This document shows positions 1 through 12,616 of a stretch of DNA of 64,000 bases, in pieces. How positions within the stretch are numbered: the stretch's first letter is position 1; each line of letters begins with the position of its first letter. The notes beneath the pieces were generated by a model. That model saw only the letters and a list, made by a program, of their open reading frames with translations. It ran no database searches and was not told the origin of the DNA. Source of the DNA: Sporodiniella umbellata. Lineage: Eukaryota > Mucoromycota > Mucoromycetes > Mucorales > Rhizopodaceae. The stretch covers positions 157,311 through 221,310 of the forward strand of contig JAIXMR010000029.1 in NCBI GenBank assembly GCA_025677835.1. Direction: 5' to 3'. The position numbers and the translations under genes were made by a program.

Positions 1-973
1 AAGGCCAGCTTGCAGGTCAATTCTGGAGTATCTATTATGACTGTGACGATACATCGTCTAACCAGGTCCTAAGGGCTTTGGAATCTATTGACGTTACTAA
101 GCGTATGATCAAACTTTACCCTGAAACATTTCAATTAGCAACTAGCACTAAAGAGTTCAAAAAGGCATTTAAAAAAGGACGAGTTGCTTCCATGATGGGT
201 ATTGAGGGAGGCCAGATGATTGATAGTTCAATGGCCGCCCTCCGTCAGTTTTATGATCTTGGCGTGAGATATATGACAGTAAGTGATGAGTATCTATTGA
301 CAATAGGCCTAACATACCTTTGTCTTTATTACAGTTGACTCATAATTGTCATACTCCCTGGGCAGAATCGTGCTGTGACCCTGAACCTGCTCCTTTCAAT
401 GGCCTTGGCTTAACTAAGTTTGGAGAAAAAATCATATTGGAAATGAATCGTCTGGGCATGATGGTGGACATCTCACATGTTGCACACTCTACTATGCACG
501 CTGTTCTCAATGTTACTCAAGCGCCTGTATTGTTTTCTCATTCCTCTAGTCACGCTATTTGCTCTATCGAAAGAAACGTTCCTGACAGTGTGTTGAGACG
601 TCTGGATGAAGTAGACGGTGTGGTCATGGTTAACTTCTACAACAATTTCGTTCAATGTGATCGTAGTAAGGAAGCCACCTTAATCGACGTAGCAAACCAT
701 GTGGAGTATATTGCTAGTGTAGCAGGAAGGGATCGTGTGGGCCTAGGTGCAGATTACAATGGCATAGAGGCTACGCCTATTGGTTTGGAGGATGTTAGCA
801 AGTACCCAGAACTACTTTCTGAGCTTGCTTCTCGTGGGTGGACTGACAATGAGCTTATTGCTTTAGCAGGAGGGAATTTACTACGGGTATGGGAAAAAGT
901 AGAAAAGATCCGCACACAGCTAGCAAAAAGGAAACAACTTCCTCACGAAGATAGGCTGGCCGATTTTAACTGA
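1..973 (+). CDS. Membrane dipeptidase (peptidase M19), 3' part
   Basis: Zinc metallopeptidase of the renal dipeptidase family, which cleaves dipeptides and is usually secreted or membrane-bound. The window opens inside the gene: the frame reads GQLAGQFWS from base 3, matching the family's N-terminal GGQFWS motif, so the start and the first metal-binding His-x-Asp lie upstream. Exons are 1-278 and 335-973; the intron is 279-334 (gtaagt...acag). After splicing the protein shows GIEGGQ (bridging Glu), LTHNCHTPW, MVDISH, LFSHSSS and GLGADYNGI, which carry the remaining zinc and substrate residues in the normal order. Two positions differ from the usual family text: Gln for His in GEGGH and Asn for Asp after GADY. 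The metal ligands themselves look intact. The tail after GGNLLRVWEKVE is basic and short, with no obvious GPI signal. Family assignment is firm; the substrate is unknown. Confidence 0.93.
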
Positions 974-1267
974 AACGTAAAGTTAGCTTAATCCTATTCA
1001 ACTCTTTCAAAAACATCTCTTAATTCCTGTATACACATGTATATACAATAAATTCTACTTTCCTAGTCTTGCTTATTATAAAGCAACATATTTAAAGGTA
1101 CCCTACCAACTAGGGTGAAACTTTTTTACAACCAAGTTACAAAGTATAGCTTCTAATTCCACCACAGCCCTTCGTGTTCCGACCACTTTAGTTTGTAGCT
1201 TTTTATTTAGAACATAGTGACTTCAAATGAGATATAATAGTAGGATTATTTCGAGTCAGTCTTTTTT

Positions 1268-1835
1268 TTAAATGTTTGTTCCAGTACGATTCAGCACATA
1301 TTCAATCCAATCTAGAGTGGTAGTCTTAGAGACCTTAATGTCACCAGGAGTTAGTCCATCATCTTGAGCAGGTTTCGTCTACTATTTTCGATTTTAGATT
1401 GACACTCCTCAGTGGGTTTTGAAATAGGATAGCATAAATAGCAGTTGATAATCTCGAGAGTTTATAGCATCAACGACAAAACGACCGTGGTGCATTTTTT
1501 TGCTATTTACTAAAAACAAAATTTCCTTTCATTTCGTTTAAATTTGTTACATCCATGACCGAGTCCATAAAATTCACAATACGATACGTAGTTGTATCTT
1601 TTTTGAGGGGCTTTAGCTTTTGATTTAGGGTTTCTGCTTTTCTTCAGTAGTTCAATTTTGAAAAAATTAAAATACTTCTAGCTATATAGCCAACAGTACT
1701 GATTTTTACGCCCTTTTCGTTATGTACTTTAACCTCTATTTTTTCACCAACTTTCGACCAAGCTCGTCATCCTGTAATAAAATCCTGCCTCACTAATAAA
1801 TGTACACTTCTAAAGATCAACGCCTGCTGTTTTTC
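1268..1835 (-). pseudogene. Decayed IS630/Tc1-mariner-like DDE transposase
   Basis: Remnant of the catalytic half of a DDE transposase of the kind repeated in Mucorales genomes, broken by several frameshifts and stops. Reading the minus strand downward from about 1806, pieces of one protein appear in order but in changing frames: CTFISEAGF (about 1780-1806, where the family has C-x-F-I-D-E-A-G-F), RAWSKVGEKIEVKV and KISTVGYIA (about 1680-1770), TTTYRIVNFMDSVMDV (about 1550-1600), MHHGRFVVDAINSRDY (about 1450-1495), KPTEECQSKI (about 1395-1420, the NPIEECWSK block with the last acidic residue), and LTPGDIKVSKTTTLDWIEYV ending at 1268. The first catalytic Asp is replaced by Ser and the second Asp block is interrupted by a stop, so it cannot be active. 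No terminal inverted repeats were seen. The order and spacing of the blocks make a chance match unlikely. Confidence 0.72.
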
Positions 1836-2126
1836 ACTGGGCTACAATATGACAGCGAAGATCTACTATAGTGCCTATTGAAACTGTCGGACAGGCCAAC
1901 ATGGTTTTAAAGCGTATCTTTAGATCCTCTTTTTATGTAAAGAACAAAACCCTACTCAAAAACACGTCAGCCCCTTAAATAGGATATGAACATAGTGTCA
2001 ACATTATTATGTGTGTATAATAAATTAGTTAAAGGTGTCTAATATGTGAAGGTATCGGGACTTAATCTCGTATAATCAAGGCCGGAACAGGTCGATTTGT
2101 TACGTAATAAGAAAGAAACAAAGTAT

Positions 2127-3553
2127 TTATTGTCTTGGCGCACACAATTCTGGGTTACAGTGACTTGTGAAAGCCGTCTTGTCTGATTCTATTTGAAGCG
2201 TAGAGTGATGAACACCGTAAACGTCACAAACAACGTGTTGTCCTTTAGAAAGGACTTCATCGTAGCTGACTTCAGCTGTATGGTCTACTTTGATATGAGC
2301 AGTAAGTGAGTATTTTCCGGGTGATAAGGTCCAAACGTGTAAGTCGTGAACAGCAATGACACCAGGCAATTCTAAAAGAGACTTTTCTATCAACTCAGGG
2401 TGAATGTTGCCTGGGACGCCTTCCATCAATACAGCAAGTGAGTCTTTTACAAGATGATATGTGGTGTACAAAACAAGAATAGAGAAAACAAATGTACACA
2501 GGGGATCAACAATAGTAAGGTCAGGTCTGAACATAAGAACGATAGACGAAACCAACACACCTATTTCATTTGAATTAGAAATGCCACTTGCACATTTCTG
2601 TTGCTACTGCTTACCAATAGAAGCAAGCAGATCTCCAATAACATGAAGGGCAGCAGCACGAAGATTGATGTTTGTCTCCTGTTGAATATATGTCAGCAAA
2701 ATCACTTATGTTGCGGTCAATGCTTACCTTATGTTGGTGGCTGTGCGTTTCTTCATCACCATGATCATGACCGTGGTCGTGGCCATGAGAGTGACCGTGG
2801 TGATGCCCACCTAAAACGTAGGCCAACCTATGCATTCAAGAGTACATATTAACGTCTTGAATTTTTTTTCTTGTATATTTTTGCTTACACAATATTGACG
2901 GCTACACCAATCGCCGCAGTCCCGCACATCTGTATATTTATGTCTCTTGGTTATTATTTGTTTCAGAAATAATGGTATTTTTTTTGTTTACCAATTTGGC
3001 ATTGATTTCTTGAGGAGATTTAATACGCTGAATAGCTTCATGTACCAAAAATGCTGTAAGAACCCAAATGGTCAATACTGATACAAGTGCTGCAATAACC
3101 TCTGCTCTGTGAAAGCCAAATGAATGTCCTAGAAAAAACAGTTAGTTTTTTTTTTTTTTTTCAATTTATCCTAGTATATCTAGGCATTACTTTTCGTCGG
3201 GGGTTTTTCAGCTAAGTAAATTGCAACCAAAGCGACGATGAAACTGGCTACATCCGACAATAAATGGAATGCATCAGACATTAAGGCTACGGAAACAAGT
3301 CAGTAAACAAAAAGCGCTCGAGAGCAACCATTTTAATACCTAACGAGTTTGCAAAGTAGCCTGCAACCAGTTCTGTAGCAAAGAACACACAGGCAAGGCC
3401 GACAGCAAACCATAATTTTCTTTTTGTCGATTGAGCTTCTGAACGATCTTTTAAGGTGACGTTGGAACAGTTCTTTTGATTGGAGTAGGAAACTATTGAG
3501 CCTCCAGAATGAGAGCTCACAGGCTGTAGCAGCGGGCTTCTTTCACTGCTCAT
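2127..3553 (-). CDS. Zinc transporter, CDF family, ZnT2/3/4/8 type
   Basis: Proton-coupled zinc exporter expected in the vacuolar or vesicle membrane. Seven exons join in phase: 3553-3340, 3286-3191, 3128-2992, 2929-2889, 2827-2728, 2678-2615 and 2560-2127, giving 361 aa. The cytosolic N-tail carries LLQP, a possible dileucine sorting signal. TM1 is followed by ANSLALMSDAFHLLSD (TM2 metal site H-x3-D), then KRHSFGFHRAEV before TM3 and a His-rich cytosolic loop GGHHHGHSHGHDHGHDHG between TM4 and TM5. TM5 has LHVIGD, the second H-x3-D. The C-terminal domain includes VLMEGVPGNIHPE and VHDLHVWTLSPGKYSL, as in human ZnT2/3/4/8 and plant MTP1. All four metal ligands are present, so it should transport. 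Phytochelatin synthase starts 2.5 kb away on the other strand, consistent with a shared metal-handling role. A T-then-A tract abuts the start codon. Confidence 0.94.
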
Positions 3554-6010
3554 TTTTTTTTTTTTTTAAAAAAAAAAGAGGAACGTAACTGGAAAAAAAG
3601 GAAAAAAAAAAAATACGCATTGGGAGCACTCAGTTTTATGTGAGTCAGATCAAAATTATGATTGGTTTGCAAAACTCCATTGTATCTAGTGTTTATGGTG
3701 AAAAGGAGGCTTGGCAAGTACAAAAAAGGATTTTATGTCTTACACTTTCTACTAAAATAATAACACAAAGTGTCGCACATTTATAGAAATCAGTACTGTA
3801 CACCCGTAATATAACTTTCTTCTAAACTGGATTTGCCTTGGTCTCTCTAACGTTCAAAATCCAAAACTTGTTTTTTATTGGCTCAGATTTTTTTTTTTTT
3901 TTTTGCAATTGAATTTTTACAGTTAGTTCTTCGTATCTAGAAAAAATTATGTTTATTTCAACTCCCTAGACTATTCGACTACTAGAAATCAGTATACTCT
4001 CACAAGTTGAAATCGGTCAAGATGACAGAATCAGAACAACTTGATACTTAAAGCCTGGCTGAAAATAGCGTGACTAGATTATAGGCTTTCTAGCTTTGGA
4101 TGCTCTTGGATTCAGGGTGTTCCTTAGAGTGCTGCAAATGCTTGACATAAATATTCTTGCTTCGTTTGCTAGCTCTAAAGTGAGGGTTTTGGTAGTTGTC
4201 AATCAAGTCTTTAGTTTCTAAATATATCACTTCTTTTTTTTTAAAAAAAAAAAAACGGATAGTACTCACTTCTATCCAAAGATATACATTATCATGTACT
4301 GTTTTAAGGTTGCAAAGCTAAGTTTACAATAGCCGTTCAATAAGAGCGATTCAAAAGCTATTTGTAATGCACAGATATGAATATTCAATCTGTTTGCTAC
4401 ACAAAAAAAAAAAGCGAATGCCATTCTAAACGACCGAGCGCATACTACTTTGTTCTAGATATAATTATTTTATCCAAGTGTCTTTGTCTTTTGCATCAAC
4501 ATCAGATAAGCAGGAGATGCTCACTGAACACTGCCGCACTAAGCATGTGTAACAACTGTTTGATAGGAACGTCTTTTTGGTTTTCAATGCAATTTGTGAG
4601 CTTAAGATATCTACTTGTGTCAAAAACCGTGATGGGTGACCCCAATATACACATTTTGTATTGATGTTAGATTAAGACATACTAAAAGAAAACAGCAGCT
4701 TTTGGGTTTCGGTTTCTATAGATAGCTAGCTTTGTCCTTTAGTAGCAAATGATTCTTTAAAAGTATGAGACCAATGGTAATAATGCTTGGTAAGTGTTTA
4801 GCTTCCCCCAGACCTGGTCAATTTTGCTTTTTTAGGGCAATCAGCCAAGAAACACAATCCGTTACACCAACCCTTTTCTTTTTTAAAAAATTGTACTCGT
4901 CAAGTGTGTAGAAGGAGCATTTGCGGTAAAGAATAAACATGTTTGCTATCTATCCAGTAAAACCAATGAATGATCAGAGTAAAGTAGCGATTTTGTTATA
5001 GCTATATAGCACTGGTGTTTTCTATACTGTACATGCTAATGATTACTAGCTTTTGTTTCAATAAAAATACAGTGTCGGTTTTGGGCTTTTCTCTATTAAT
5101 GCCATATAGTTTCACATGAAGGCTTTTCTGAAAAAGAAAACCCTTTTGTTTTTAAGCGGTACAAAACATATTTCTATTATAGCAACTATCAAAATCAGAT
5201 TAAAAAAAAACAATGTAGGAGAAGATAATCTGTAAATAAAATTGACACTAACGATCTGATAACTTTTTTTTCTATTTTAAAGTTGAAATACGCCGCTTTG
5301 ATTACTTATCAGCTATTTGCTATGTATCAAATAATGCGACAGTATGTTTGCTCCTGAAAGTGGTATTCTTTTTATACTTAAAATACTGAAGACGGCCCAT
5401 AGGTTCTATTGCTAGCCAAGAAGAGTCGCTTTTCGTCTTGGCTAAATTCACTGACTGTGTGTGCTGCTTGTTTTAGGTCAAGTTTTCGAAAAAAGGAAGG
5501 GCTGGGGATCAACTGCGCTTTGGTAGAGGACAAAGCTCGGGACATAATGTAAATTTACCTCGTTTTTTGTTGTTCAAAAGCGAGGTTGTGTTTTATGGCT
5601 AACAGTGCCAATTAAATCGGTTCGATCTGTTGAGCTAGAACAAATTGGGGTTTTTTACTAGTTTTTGGCAACTGGCCCCCTCTATTCGAATCAGGCACAG
5701 TTAATATTAGAATATTATGTAATATAAAATAACGGTTAGGCGTAAAGTACTTGAGCTCATACCAAATTCTAAAAAAAACTTAGCTTTGGGTCTTTTTTGT
5801 CTTCTCATAGTATCATTAAGGTAAGTATGATTGTTATATGTTACTAAACATCCTTTCTTTTTGCTAGAAATCAGTGAACCCAACCAAAAAGGAGGCGGTG
5901 GTTGAACAGTCGACCTTGAATGGTAGTGGTAAGTAAGTCAACTCCGATATGCGGATACTAAAAATGGCTAATGTTGCTGATTTTATGTGCTTTTTTTTTA
6001 GTATTCTGCA
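3554..6010. other. Intergenic between zinc transporter and phytochelatin synthase
   Basis: This is the shared upstream region of two divergent metal-tolerance genes, 2.46 kb long. It holds two T(n)A(n) junction tracts (3553-3577 and 4234-4255), a perfect 9-bp inverted repeat at 5413-5444, and near its right end two intron-like segments in the presumed 5' leader of phytochelatin synthase (about 5821-5868 and 5932-6001, each GTAAGT...TAG). Both strands near 4380-4660 stay open for short stretches, but no family was recognised and no splice model held together. No convincing gene is seen. Confidence 0.5.
5413..5444. repeat. Perfect 9-bp inverted repeat (hairpin)
   Basis: TAGCCAAGA at 5413-5421 and its exact reverse complement TCTTGGCTA at 5436-5444 are separated by 14 nt. 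It lies about 0.6 kb before the phytochelatin synthase start, in the presumed promoter. It could be a dimeric factor site or a small foldback remnant; nothing in the sequence decides between these. Confidence 0.6.
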
Positions 6011-7649
6011 ATGCTAAAACTAAACGCATCGCTAAGATCGATTCAGCGAAAGCAAATTTACGACAAATGTCGTTTTGGAAACTTGAAAAACAAAGAGGGT
6101 TTGAGCACTAACTTCAATCGGTTATCTATAAACCCTATAAACTTCTCAATTCGCAGTATGAGCACCATTATCGAGGATTCCTCAACCACTGACAATGCAT
6201 CGCCTGCTACCTCAGCTTTTCGAGAGTTGCTTGGCGTTCAAAAAAAGAACGAAGATGATTTAAAGAACACTTTTTATCAAAGAGAGCTGCCCCAAACTCT
6301 AGTCCGCTTCGCTTCTCCTGAAGGTAAACGCTTATTCAGGGATGCTATGGACGACGGCTACGCAGAGGGATTCTTTCCATTGACTGGTAATTTTACCACA
6401 CAATCTGAGCCATCATACTGTGGACCTAGCTCTTGTAAGTAACAGGTTAAAAGATTCCGTCTCGAAAGAAAAAAAAGCTGATTCTTTTTAAACTTGACAA
6501 CTAGTGGCTATGGTTTTGAATGCTTTAGAAGTAGATCCTAAAAGGAAGTGGAAAGGAAATTGGAGGTGGTTTTCAGGTAATAGAGCCAAACTGTTGCTGC
6601 GCTTTTAAACTGATCACTCTATAGATGATTTTCTGCACTGTTGCTCTTCAAAGGAGGATATGAAAAAAAACGGAATTACATTTGACAACTTGGCATGTTT
6701 AGCTAAATGCCATTGTGATGTTCAAGTAAAGCGAGGTACTGATTTTAGCTTTGAAGAATTTGAAAAGGATGTTGAGCTAGTCACCTCGACTTCTGATAAA
6801 TTTATGATTATATCTTTCTCCAGAAAGACGCTGGGACAGACTGGTGATGGTCATTTCTCGCCAATTGGAGCATACAACCCAAAAACGAAAAAAGTTCTTG
6901 TACTAGACACAGCTCGCTACAAATATCCAAGCTATTGGTGTTCTATTGAAACCCTGTTTGAATCAATGAGCCCCGTTGATAAAGAAACTGGACGACCACG
7001 CGGATATTTTGTCTTAAGCTACAATGCCGAGTTTCCACCTATAAGCTTGTGCAACGTAGACAAGACTAAAGATACCAAAATAGCTCAGACACAACACAAC
7101 AATGTTCTTGTTGAATCTAAACTCAATTGGTCTACGCTTGCAAAGTCTTTTTGTAAACGTATCCCGGAAGATATGTGGTTGGAAAAGCCTCGCAGTTTAG
7201 AGCATGTTGTACAGCTGGTTCTTCGCAACGTTCCGCCAGAATACACCTCTATCTTAGCCAACAAGTCGCTGGCTTCGTTTAACACATCAACCCCAGACAA
7301 AGCTGAAAAGTACATCAATTCACTCTTAAAGGATACTATAAGCTCACCTCTTTACCCTGTTGTTATGGATGCGCTCTACCCAAACAAAAAGAATAGCACA
7401 CACACTGGCATTGATTACAAAGCTGCTTTTGCCACCTTATTTGTGCTTGGATCGCCTCGAATGCTTTACGTATCTTTACCAAAAGATTTACAGGATAAGC
7501 TCGAAGGCTATAGAAAGGGTGATTATATGACAAACGTTATGAAACAAGAAGTACAGCGCATATCGGAAGAGGTAACAGAACTCACCACTACCTTTTGCAC
7601 CTGTGGTCCTGGTTGGTCCTACGATGAGGATAAAAAAGACTGTAAATAA
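6011..7649 (+). CDS. PCS1: Phytochelatin synthase
   Basis: Glutathione gamma-glutamylcysteinyltransferase: it makes phytochelatins from glutathione when activated by Cd, Zn or other heavy metals, normally in the cytosol. Exons 6011-6434, 6505-6576 and 6625-7649 give 506 aa. The papain-like catalytic domain begins at FYQRELPQT (residue 88). The triad is complete: Cys137 in PSYCGPSS, His242 in GDGHFSPIG and Asp260 in VLDTARYKYP, with the same spacing as the plant enzymes. The C-terminal half is variable, as usual in the family, and ends with a Cys pair in FCTCGPGW that may bind metal. The first 49 residues are basic, contain no acidic residue before residue 29, and resemble a mitochondrial presequence. 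A second Met at residue 50 (MSTIIEDSS) would give a normal cytosolic enzyme. Two leader introns probably precede the start. The function call is firm; the localisation is inference. Confidence 0.96.
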
Positions 7650-8167
7650 ATACAACCTCCATAAATTTTAGATGTTTCTTGTTCAATAGACTTAAAGAAC
7701 AAAAAGGGAAAAAAAAAGAAAAACTATGTACAAACAAAATTCTATACTTATAATAAACTTTTTGATTTTGGAGGTTTTTGCGCTTCTCTATCGTCTTAAA
7801 TAGTTTGCTTTTTCCCATTCCTTATTTTTTCTTTTTACTATAGATTGTAACCTTTCCTTGTAGCTTCGTAGCTTCAGACCGTATCACCATGGTTTCCATT
7901 AATAAGATATTTAAATTTGCTACAAAACAACTGTTGTTGCACAAACTGCTTCTTGAAAGTTATTTTAGAAAGCATTAACTTGCAAAAAAAAAAGTGCATG
8001 TTTTCATTTAGTTGAGTAGATTTGCTGATATCAATATATAAATATTTAGTACGTATATCGAAAAACCAAAGAAAACTATCGTATTAAATCGCTTAATTTG
8101 GATAACAAAGCTTTTGCTGGGAATTTGAGCTAGTGCTTTTTTTTTAACGTTTTTATCTGTGAAAAAC
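7650..8167. other. Convergent intergenic, 3' ends
   Basis: The 518 bp between the ends of phytochelatin synthase (+) and a small unknown gene (-). It is AT-rich with AATAAA-like strings (for example near 7750), as expected for polyadenylation regions. Nothing else was seen. Confidence 0.5.
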
Positions 8168-8680
8168 TCAGTCACTATTGTAGTCCTCCTTTTCAAATGC
8201 ATCCCAATCAAAATTATCATAGTTTTCTTCTTCATTTATATCGGGCTTCGTATTGTTGGGTGTAGTCGCCACATTATCTTTACCAAGTATTTCATCGTAC
8301 CATTTGAGCAACTGGCTTTTTTGTTTAGTCGTGAAACATGGTACTTTCAAAGCGTCCTCGATCAGTGGAAAGGCAGACGCTTCTATTGCTTCACTGGAGC
8401 AAATATTTAACACTCAAAACTGTTAGATTTACAACTTACTGTACCTTCTATCAAACGCTGTAAAGTAGGCTTCAATACATGCAAAAAGTTTATTTTTTTC
8501 TTTATCTGAAAACCTAAAGTCCTGTTTTAAAGTTCAATTAACGGCTCTTTGACAAAGGGCATTTACTTGATTTTTAAAAATGAATTTTTTGAGCGTGTTC
8601 ATTTGCTTTAGAGTTTTGGCAGTTGGCGGTTTGGGAATCGCTTTGGTATCGTCATGAAATTGCTGAATTCGTTGCTCCAT
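8168..8680 (-). CDS. Unknown small acidic-tailed protein
   Basis: Three exons, 8680-8567, 8521-8440 and 8382-8168, join in phase to 136 aa starting MEQRIQQFHDD. Both introns have good GT..AG ends (gtaaat...acag and gtaagt...atag). The middle is lysine-rich and helical (KTLKQMNTLKKFIF, FSDKEKNKLFACIEAYF). The C-terminus is acidic with aromatics (DNFDWDAFEKEDYNSD), a layout typical of a short protein-binding tail. I do not recognise the family. A separate upstream reading frame at 8764-8958 on the same strand could be a first exon, but the obvious splice (phase 1) does not join in frame to this ATG. The start is therefore the least certain part. Convergent with phytochelatin synthase. Confidence 0.55.
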
Positions 8681-8763
8681 CCTAACAAAAGTAAAGAAGG
8701 AAAAAAAGTAGGTACTGTCTTAGTGGCTTGTGAATGTTCTTTCTTTTTTTATTATTTGGCTGC

Positions 8764-8958
8764 CTAAAGACAATAGATTTTCTGATAAAAGCAAGTGAAA
8801 TGTATTTGGAGTCTACCAAAAATCGATGCTGCTTCATATTTTCGGTACACTAGATACGCTTTGGGGGATTCTATAAAATCTGGGCTAACTATACAGGAAA
8901 CCATACAAACATTAGGTCGCTTTTGTAACATCGACTTCACAAAGGCACGTGTAGTCAT
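8764..8958 (-). other. Unresolved exon-like open frame
   Basis: An ATG-started frame of 64 codons (MTTRAFVKSMLQKR...) whose first 48 residues look protein-like (SPDFIESPKAYLVYRKYEAA). It is followed by a possible donor at the codons for IFG (gtagac). Splicing to a nearby TTTAG acceptor ends in a stop after about 13 more residues; splicing to the ATG of the downstream gene is out of phase unless a weak donor (gtaccg) inside LVYR is used. It may be a separate short gene, the true first exon of the 8168-8680 gene, or chance. No family recognised. Confidence 0.25.
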
Positions 8959-11344
<2,386 letters not shown>

Positions 11345-11503
11345 TCTTAAGCTCTCGTACTTATTAATAATAAATATACAACACTTTAGCATTATGATGC
11401 AAAAAGTTGAGTTTTAGGACTGTTTTTTACATTTTTGGTTGTGGCTGCTTAAAGCGACCCAAAAAAAAATTGCTTCCTTTTTTTCTTCTCAAATAGACAA
11501 ATC

Positions 11504-11887
11504 ATGGCCAAGAGTTTAAGATCCCAAGCAAAGAAAAGAACAAGAGGTTTTTTTTTGAATAAAAATAAAGGAAATTTCTATGAACGAATGTAAAACTAAA
11601 CACAAAACCGACTCATTTTAGCTGTCAAAAGAGAGACTGTGTTTAAACCTGTAGAAGAAGCTCGTCTTAAACGATTAGCAGAAGCACAGGCTGAAAGCGC
11701 CAAACAACCTAAAATATCTACTGAAACAGAAGAAGAAAAGGAAAAAGTGAACCAAGATCAAAGCATGGAAGTAGAAGAGGAAAATGTTAAAGTATCCACC
11801 AGCGGTCCTCGCAGTAATAGACATGCTAGAAAGTTGAGAGAAAAGAAAGCAAAAAATACAAAGAAGAAAACACCCCTCAAATTTTAA
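11504..11887 (+). CDS. DUF2423 small nucleolar protein (LLP-like)
   Basis: Short, very basic fungal protein of the DUF2423 family, nucleolar and linked to ribosome assembly. Exons 11504-11546 and 11622-11887 give 102 aa. The first exon encodes MAKSLRSQAKKRTR and the second continues AVKRETVFKPVEEARLKRLA, which is the conserved block of the family. The centre is acidic (EEEKEKVNQDQSMEVEEEN) and the end is lysine-rich (RKLREKKAKNTKKKTPLKF), a nuclear/nucleolar targeting type of tail. The intron (gttttt donor, ttttag acceptor) sits right after the Arg-rich start, a usual place in this family. Sits 160 bp downstream of the forkhead gene and 120 bp upstream of pICln, all on the same strand. Confidence 0.87.
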
Positions 11888-12007
11888 ATCCTCATTGTTT
11901 CATATAATAAAATTACTCTAACCAAGACATTCATCAAACGGAGTTCTCAAGATCTTTTTTTATTCATCGTTTTTTTTTAATTTGCTTTTCAATTACCTTT
12001 TTCTAAT

Positions 12008-12616
12008 ATGACTGTCACTTTACTATTCAAAAAACCAAATTTTAATAAGCTAAATGTACAACATACTCAAAAAGACTCTGCTCTTCTTATTTCACCACCA
12101 TTAGACAGTCAAAAGGGTCCTTTTTTTGGTGACATTTTCATCTGTGAAGAGTAATTTTTAACTCGTAATCAATCATTTGGCTAATCTTTTTTCCAAGTCA
12201 TCTTTGTTTCTATTCCGAGAGCTCTGCAACTGGTATTGTTGTGCCTTACTCTGACATAGTTATTCACGCTGCCTCCAGACAAGAAGGCCAACCCAACATT
12301 TATTGTCAATTGACCTCTGGTGTTTTTTTTTCTAATCAAACAGTTGCAGAAAATCAAAGTGCTACAGAACTTCGCCTTATTCCTCGTGACAGCAACTCAG
12401 GTAAAAAAAAATTTCTTTTTTACTTTTTTTTAGAAAACTGAAAAGCGTTTAGTTGAAAAGATCTACATGGTCATGTCTGATTGTGTAGAAAAACTCTTTG
12501 AGAGGACTCAGGAAAGTGAGGAGGAGCCTTCAGTCAGTTTAAGCGATAATGCTGAGTTAGAAGAGCTACAACAAGCAGCCTTTAAACATTTAGAAACGGT
12601 GTTTGAGCCTAAATAG
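12008..12616 (+). CDS. Methylosome subunit pICln (CLNS1A-like)
   Basis: PH-fold assembly chaperone that binds Sm proteins and presents them to the arginine methyltransferase during snRNP assembly. Exons 12008-12150, 12198-12400 and 12453-12616 give 169 aa. The PH-like core reads GDIFICEDHLCFYSE (family: GTLYIAESRLSW), TGIVVPYSDIVIHAASR (family: ISLHALSRD), then IYCQLTSG and TELRLIPRDSN. The C-terminus has the acidic helix SDNAELEELQQAAFKH typical of pICln. The third exon starts only at the second AG after the pyrimidine tract (12451-12452), because the first AG leads straight to a stop. The protein is shorter than the animal form (about 235 aa) and lacks its long acidic loop. Assignment rests on the PH motifs and the tail. 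Confidence 0.82.

Noticed and set aside
4377..4664. 95-codon plus-strand frame
   Set aside because: Cys-rich without domain logic, no splice context, and the opposite strand is equally open; treated as noncoding.
5600..5660. GGTTCGATC, resembling a tRNA B box
   Set aside because: No A box at the right distance and no foldable acceptor stem around it.
8678..8958. Joining the 8764-8958 frame to the downstream small gene
   Set aside because: The natural donor leaves the wrong phase; the only in-phase donor (gtaccg) is poor, so the two were left separate.
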